NCBI GenBank assembly: GCA_026004535.1
Contig: BPJI01000010.1
Span: 1-9,856 of the forward strand
Reading direction: 5' to 3'
Source: Candidatus Parcubacteria bacterium
GTDB taxonomy: Bacteria > Patescibacteria > Paceibacteria > UBA6257 > HR35
Length of the DNA stretch: 9,856 nucleotides
The notes beneath the pieces were generated by a model. The model searched no databases and was not told where the DNA came from. It saw only the letters and a list, made by a program, of their open reading frames with translations. This document shows, in pieces, positions 6,124-9,856 of this stretch. Within the stretch, counting starts at the first letter, position 1, and each line of letters opens with the position of its first letter. Both the position numbers and the translations under genes were made by a program.

Positions 6124-6496
6124 TTAAATTTTATGGTGCCTTAAAAAAGAAAAAAGCATTAAAAAGTTCCACACAGCAGTTCTAAAAACAAAATCATAAT
6201 CATCAATTATCTTCCATTTTTTTTTCCATCTGTAAAGAAAAATTATAATTTTCATACTCTTTAAAACTTAGATACTGAACCCTCGCCACGTTTACTATCT
6301 AAATATTATCATCATCAATTCTGTAATCTTCCAATCTTGCAATTTTGTAATTATTATATTGTCCTTCATTTGCTGTCTAAACATCAACCTTCACTTCTTT
6401 CTCAACAACAGTTTTATTAAGCAAAACTACCGTCTGTATTTGTCCACCGAATCTAAAAGCTAGAAAATAAGAAGGTGAAATGTGAAGTATCTTCAT
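6124..6496 (-). pseudogene. Decayed, truncated family 4 glycosyltransferase
   Basis: Seen: an ATG at 6496 opens MKILHISPSYFLAFRFGG followed by QIQTVVLLNKTVVEKEVKVDV. This is an unmistakable GT4 N-terminus (the family consensus is close to MKILHISPSYFPAFRFGGPIQSVHLLNKAL). TAG follows at codon 40 (6379-6377). The same frame then continues TANEGQYNN, with a second TAG (6301-6299), and reaches YLSFKEYENYNFSLQM. After an A9 run (plus-strand T9 at 6217-6225) the family sequence carries on in another frame as WKIIDDYDFVFRTAVWNF and LMLFSFLRHHKI, then a stop (6126-6124). DYDxVF.TAVWNFP is the expected next GT4 element. The ISPRG segment and the whole C-terminal donor-binding domain are missing. So there are two nonsense changes, one frameshift and a large deletion. 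It fills most of the 6083-6565 gap. It is a different GT4 subgroup from the intact gene at 4934-6082. Confidence 0.85.
6319..6352. repeat. Imperfect 8-base tandem units inside the pseudogene
   Basis: Seen on the plus strand: TTCTGTAATC, TTCCAATC, TTGCAATT, TTGTAATT in succession, all variants of TTnnAATY. They correspond to the pseudogene segment translating roughly as NYKIARLEDYR, which fits the GT4 family poorly. It may be a small repeat inserted or expanded during decay, or chance in AT-rich DNA. Confidence 0.35.
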
Positions 6497-6521
6497 AATT
6501 GAGAATCAAATTAACTAACAA

Positions 6522-6536
6522 AATACTATAAGTATT
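6522..6536 (-). terminator. Weak hairpin after the polymerase gene
   Basis: Seen: on the minus strand AATACT-TAT-AGTATT forms a perfect 6-bp stem with a 3-base loop, followed by TTGTT, about 30 bases after the Wzy stop codon. The stem has only one GC pair and the T-run is interrupted, so it is at best a poor terminator. Apart from this and the pseudogene, the 6497-6565 stretch holds nothing recognisable. Confidence 0.2.
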
Positions 6537-6565
6537 AGATAACTTTGGACAAAAAAATATACTCT

Positions 6566-7912
6566 CTAACATTTTTTTATCCCAAAAAATAAGAAAATAA
6601 AAAAAAACAAAACAATTGTTGTAATTAAAAATGAAACTATCCTCAAATTAGAAATTTGTAATCCAATAACTGAATAAATATAAATTAATAGGGGTAGTAA
6701 ATTGAAATTTACCAGTTTAGCATTTAAATAAAATAATTTTATTAGTAAACCCAGTAGATACATACCAATAATTACTCCAAGTATTCCAAAATTCATATAC
6801 ATATTGCCAAGGGTTTCAACCGGCCAACTGGCACTTAATCTTTTGTTTTGAATTTCTTGTAGCGGCATTGGTGGTTTAATCTGATAACCTAGTGCGATCT
6901 GTCTTACATAAACCCCTTCATCAATTGGAGGTTTATCCTTGTATATTGATGATGGAATTGGAGCAAAGAATAAATCTAAAAATGATGAACCATAAAAGTA
7001 ATTAGAAATATTAAAATGATGAGTTATAAATACATATTGGTCAATATAACTTAAATGTGTAATTAATGACTCACTATTTTCTTTAATATCTTGTATTAAG
7101 TAGTTAATATTTAAAAAATATTTATAAGGATTATCGCTACTTCTAATGAGAGGCATTGCAATAAAATATGGGATTAAAAATAAGAAAACAATAAAGACTT
7201 TATTAAATGAAAATGAATTATATCTTTTAACACAATAATGATTAACTAATATTGAAAATATTATTAAATGGATGAATAACTTTCTACCTCCGTAGAATGA
7301 GAGTATTAAACCTGTTATTACTATTAGGAGTAAAATTATTATTTTTTTTAATTTAGATGAATGAAATTTTAACGAATAGATTAATAGATAATTGCCCATC
7401 ATCAGCAGACTGATAAGACTCATTAAGTAACCATAACCGGCAAATAACTCAACTCTCCTAGTTAAATTTGAGATGATAGTACTAAATCCTCCAATAATAG
7501 AGATAATTAGAATGAATGACATTATACCTATTAAAAAACTAGAAAAAATAGCGGTTTTGAGTTTTCGACTATCTATTTTTGCAATAAACTTAGGATATTT
7601 TCTTATGATAATATTAATCTTTTTATTCCTCAATCCTGCAATTAATGAAACGAATCCCACTAAATATACAATACCAAACCATAAAAATGCTGTTTCGAAG
7701 TCATTCTGAATTTCTCTATAAACATCTATTTGGATAACCCTAGGATTTAAGAAAACTAGTATTAGATAGGGAACGGTAGAAATAAAAGATAAAAACGTAA
7801 TAATATTTACCGGATTAAATATATCGTTCTGATAATCAATATATTTTTTATTTATTTTTACTGTAATAAAAAATATTATTGAAAATAAAATAGAAAGATA
7901 AATTGGGGTCAT
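6566..7912 (-). CDS. wzy: Wzy-type O-antigen/oligosaccharide repeat-unit polymerase
   Basis: An integral membrane polymerase that joins flipped repeat units on the periplasmic side. Seen in 448 residues: about 10-12 hydrophobic segments (roughly 4-18, 36-55, 76-93, 121-140, 160-180, 189-207, 211-226, 238-255, 371-392, 403-420, 424-444). A large hydrophilic loop (about 256-368) contains FFAPIPSSIYKDKPPIDEG (315-333) and WPVETLGNMYMNFG (363-376), both characteristic of the repeat-unit polymerase family. An Arg lies in SFYGGRKLF (205-213). Wzy sequences diverge fast, so the call rests on topology, these loop motifs and position directly after wzx and an acetyltransferase gene. Its ATG overlaps the acetyltransferase stop in ATGA (7909-7912). 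The 3' side faces the decayed glycosyltransferase gene. A ligase (WaaL-like) is less likely given the loop motifs. Confidence 0.85.
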   Translation of the reverse strand: MTPIYLSILFSIIFFITVKINKKYIDYQNDIFNPVNIITFLSFISTVPYLILVFLNPRVIQIDVYREIQNDFETAFLWFGIVYLVGFVSLIAGLRNKKINIIIRKYPKFIAKIDSRKLKTAIFSSFLIGIMSFILIISIIGGFSTIISNLTRRVELFAGYGYLMSLISLLMMGNYLLIYSLKFHSSKLKKIIILLLIVITGLILSFYGGRKLFIHLIIFSILVNHYCVKRYNSFSFNKVFIVFLFLIPYFIAMPLIRSSDNPYKYFLNINYLIQDIKENSESLITHLSYIDQYVFITHHFNISNYFYGSSFLDLFFAPIPSSIYKDKPPIDEGVYVRQIALGYQIKPPMPLQEIQNKRLSASWPVETLGNMYMNFGILGVIIGMYLLGLLIKLFYLNAKLVNFNLLPLLIYIYSVIGLQISNLRIVSFLITTIVLFFFIFLFFGIKKC

Positions 7913-8505
7913 TCTAAATCCGGTCGTTTTTTAATGAATTTTGCAGGATTGCCTCCAACTATTTGCTTTGGTCCTATACTTTTAAGAACTAAGCTATTTG
8001 CACCTACTATAGAATCATCTCCGATTATTTCAACGTTTGGCATAATTATACTTCTGGCTCCAATCCAAACATTTTTCCCTATTTTAAGTTTTCTAAAAAT
8101 TGGAGTACTTCTGGGATCATAATTATGCGAATGCGTATAAATAATAACTCCTTCTGAAATTAGTGAACCGTCACCTATTTCTAAATCCCCACTATAATCA
8201 ATCTGAACCGAATTATTAATTTTTACATTGTCATGAATGCGTAATTTAGCATCTATTCTTTCTGAACCAATCTTTGTATCACTACCAATGTAACAATTTT
8301 CTCCAACAATAATATTTTTAGGATAATCTATTTTTATGTTAGTATTAAAAATTGAATTCCTTCCACATTTAAAAACCTTCTTACTCCAGTAAAAAGTTGA
8401 ATACCGAATTAAAATAGTTCTATAAAACTTTTTTATAAGAATGAAAAAGCCAGCGATAAAACCAAAGTGCTTAATTATGAGTTCTATTTTTTGAATTTTC
8501 TTCAT
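7909..8505 (-). CDS. Left-handed beta-helix sugar O-acetyltransferase (NodL/WbbJ-like group)
   Basis: Likely acetylates a sugar of the repeat unit with acetyl-CoA. Seen in 198 residues: a hydrophobic N-terminal stretch (13-35, FGFIAGFFILIKK) that may associate with the membrane, hexapeptide repeats from about 50 to 182 (IIVGENCYIG, LEIGDGSLIS, VWIGARSIIM, SIVGANSLVL), and the loop YTHSHNYDPRSTP (123-135) with the conserved catalytic-type histidines His125/His127. It ends in GGNPAKFIKKR (184-194). Length is usual. It starts 27 bases after the flippase stop and overlaps the polymerase start by 4 bases. It shares fold and tail with the acetyltransferase at 1439-1960 but differs in the N-terminus and loop, so it is a paralogue rather than a recent duplicate. 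Acceptor unknown. Confidence 0.92.
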   Translation of the reverse strand: MKKIQKIELIIKHFGFIAGFFILIKKFYRTILIRYSTFYWSKKVFKCGRNSIFNTNIKIDYPKNIIVGENCYIGSDTKIGSERIDAKLRIHDNVKINNSVQIDYSGDLEIGDGSLISEGVIIYTHSHNYDPRSTPIFRKLKIGKNVWIGARSIIMPNVEIIGDDSIVGANSLVLKSIGPKQIVGGNPAKFIKKRPDLE

Positions 8506-8532
8506 ATTGGAATTACAACGATAATATAGTAA

Positions 8533-9792
8533 TTACTGTTTCAGAATTTTAATTGTTAGTAAAATAAAAAATATGAATAATATAAAGGATGAGATTGTCA
8601 TTGCAATGGCTGAACCTAGGATTCCTAATCTTGGAGTTAATAAATATTGAGCTATGAATTGTGTTAGTAATACAGTAATGAATATAGGAACCTGTTCACG
8701 GTATCTTCTTATTGCATTTATTCCAAAATTTAAAGACCAAGCCATATACCAAAATATTCCTGCAAATGATAATATTAATAATTCAAAATTATATATTGAA
8801 TACTCTTTTTTATAAAAAATTGTTAAAATTTTAGAACCCCAAACAAAGCTTATAAAAATTCCAAATAATCCAATTATAAATGAAATACAAAGCATCTTCA
8901 ACAATAGCTTTATAAATTCATCTTTGCTCGACGAAAATAATTTTGAAAGTCTTGATAAAGCTGACTGACCAATTGCAGTTATTAACATGATTCCTATCAA
9001 ATTGAGATATGATATTGCTGTATAATATCCAACAGCACTTTCGTCAAAATATAATTGTAGATAATATCTTGGTAAATATGTATTTATAGAAAATATTACT
9101 GAAGTTATACCGAGTGGCAATGCTAATTTAATTAGGGAGATAAACCTTTTTATAAACCATTTATTTATTGTTAAATGACTACTTTTAAGGTATGTTACAC
9201 TAAGTTTTTCATCTCTAAATGATAAAAAATTTTTTAAATCAAAGAAAATTAGAACCAACACTAAGCTTGCTATAGTTAACGAAAGTCCGAAGAGCAAATT
9301 ATTAAAGAAATAAAGTGCACAACCAATGCTTAGTAATACAAGACATGATTTGATACCCAATGACTTAGAAATTATATCCATTCGTTCTAATTTTTGAAAG
9401 AAACCAAAAATTAAATCACTTATACTTTCAAAAAATTTATAGATGGCAATTAATAGAACCACAATAAGTAAATCGTTAGATTTTTGTAATGACAAGGTAA
9501 TTAATAAAATAAGAACTATTGCTAATAATGAGGTTAAAATTCTAGATTTCAAATATTCACTTACAAGATAGTCATTGTTATTATCGGTTGCGACTACAGT
9601 TCTTAATTGCATATTTGTAAACATAACTACTGGCGAAGTTATAGCTAAAGCTAATCCATATTGCCCGACGGCATAAACATCAAGAAATTTTGAGATTAAA
9701 ACAACAATAAGCCATTGTGAAGCATTGTAGATTACGTTACCACTAAATGACCAAATAATATTTTTTTTCAATGAAATACTGGTTGGTTTCAT
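8533..9792 (-). CDS. wzx: Wzx-type oligosaccharide flippase (MOP superfamily)
   Basis: A membrane transporter that moves the undecaprenyl-linked repeat unit across the inner membrane. Seen in 419 residues: a short basic N-terminus (ISLKKN), then IIWSFSGNVIYNASQWLIVVL and KFLDVYAVGQYGLALAIT, the classic opening of polysaccharide-synthase-type flippases. Around 12 hydrophobic segments are spread over the whole length, and Arg/Lys-rich cytoplasmic loops fall between them (for example INKWFIKRFISLIKLALPLG, where the second half begins). Length is on the short side but complete, with a hydrophobic C-terminus ending in ILKQ. Position next to Wzy supports a Wzx/Wzy-dependent pathway over an ABC-transporter route. 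No clear Shine-Dalgarno precedes the ATG. An A8 run (plus-strand T8 at 9761-9768) lies in codons 9-11. The repeat unit it moves is unknown. Confidence 0.93.
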   Translation of the reverse strand: MKPTSISLKKNIIWSFSGNVIYNASQWLIVVLISKFLDVYAVGQYGLALAITSPVVMFTNMQLRTVVATDNNNDYLVSEYLKSRILTSLLAIVLILLITLSLQKSNDLLIVVLLIAIYKFFESISDLIFGFFQKLERMDIISKSLGIKSCLVLLSIGCALYFFNNLLFGLSLTIASLVLVLIFFDLKNFLSFRDEKLSVTYLKSSHLTINKWFIKRFISLIKLALPLGITSVIFSINTYLPRYYLQLYFDESAVGYYTAISYLNLIGIMLITAIGQSALSRLSKLFSSSKDEFIKLLLKMLCISFIIGLFGIFISFVWGSKILTIFYKKEYSIYNFELLILSFAGIFWYMAWSLNFGINAIRRYREQVPIFITVLLTQFIAQYLLTPRLGILGSAIAMTISSFILFIFFILLTIKILKQ

Positions 9793-9856
9793 TTTAACTC
9801 GAATCTATTATTTTCTTTAATAAATTTCTTCCCTCAAAACGATGTTCCGGCTTTCA
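9793..9856 (-). other. Right edge upstream of wzx: no identifiable gene
   Basis: All three minus-strand frames contain stops within these 64 bases. One frame reads KPEHRFEGRNLLKKIIDSS and stops with TAA at 9796-9794, one base before the wzx ATG, but is itself preceded by TGA at 9856-9854. Another ends ESRNIVLREEIY-stop (9819-9817) and the third KAGTSF-stop (9836-9834). Either of the last two could be the tail of the preceding operon gene. The piece is too short to assign, and no promoter is seen. Confidence 0.3.

Noticed and set aside
7473..7709. Plus-strand hydrophobic open frame of 78 codons inside wzy
   Set aside because: Antisense of membrane-segment codons gives hydrophobic translations by default; no independent support.
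7934..8122. Plus-strand open frame of 62 codons inside the acetyltransferase gene
   Set aside because: Antisense of hexapeptide-repeat codons, with no start signal or domain.
1439..8505. Recent duplication of the two acetyltransferase genes (identical GGNPAKFIKKR tails)
   Set aside because: The tail is a general family feature. The N-termini, loops and lengths (173 and 198 residues) differ, and the DNA of the tails is not identical.
9794..9853. C-terminal tail of an upstream gene (KPEHRFEGRNLLKKIIDSS) abutting wzx
   Set aside because: The frame is interrupted by TGA at 9856-9854 and the 19 residues match nothing I can name, so it is reported only as unassigned edge sequence.

Overview
This window is a one-directional surface-polysaccharide (O-antigen or capsule type) gene cluster. 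Every supported gene is on the minus strand, so it is transcribed from right to left. The coding DNA is very AT-rich, Shine-Dalgarno sequences are weak or absent before most starts, and the left end carries GC-richer dispersed repeats of the 'TCATCCTGAGCTTGTCGAAGG' / 'TTTCGACCCCGAC..GTCGGGG' type. From memory, such repeats are common in Bacteroidota, Ignavibacteriota and their relatives. That assignment is an inference; there is no taxonomic marker gene here.

Layout in transcription order. The right edge (9793-9856) has no identifiable gene. Next come a Wzx-type flippase (8533-9792), a left-handed beta-helix acetyltransferase (7909-8505) and a Wzy-type polymerase (6566-7912). A 483-base gap follows, holding a decayed family-4 glycosyltransferase gene (6124-6496) that has two in-frame stops and a frameshift at an A9 run, and has lost its C-terminal two thirds. 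After it come an intact family-4 glycosyltransferase (4934-6082), an FkbM-type methyltransferase (4212-4901), an extended-SDR-like NAD(P) enzyme (3318-4193), a GMC-like FAD oxidoreductase (1957-3321), a WcaF-like acetyltransferase (1439-1960) and a WaaE/LgtF-like family-2 glycosyltransferase (528-1430). A 172-base gap then leads to the N-terminus of a second family-2 glycosyltransferase (355 down to the left edge). Its reading frame runs straight into a compound palindromic repeat.

How the genes work together (inference from families). Glycosyltransferases build a repeat unit on a lipid carrier at the inner face of the cytoplasmic membrane. The two acetyltransferases, the methyltransferase and the oxidoreductase/SDR pair modify sugars. 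Wzx flips the unit and Wzy polymerises it. No initiating phosphoglycosyl transferase, chain-length regulator or export gene is visible, so the locus must extend beyond the window. SDR-GMC, GMC-acetyltransferase and acetyltransferase-Wzy are each joined by a 4-base ATGA stop/start overlap, so they are probably translationally coupled.

Most unusual points: (1) a repeat block sits in-frame inside a glycosyltransferase; it adds exactly 66 codons with no stop and is bracketed by an 8-base direct repeat. (2) A glycosyltransferase pseudogene retains recognisable family sequence, and its frameshift can be explained by one extra A in an A9 run. (3) The translationally coupled FAD-oxidoreductase plus SDR pair could be a two-component sugar epimerase or ketone-forming/reducing module.
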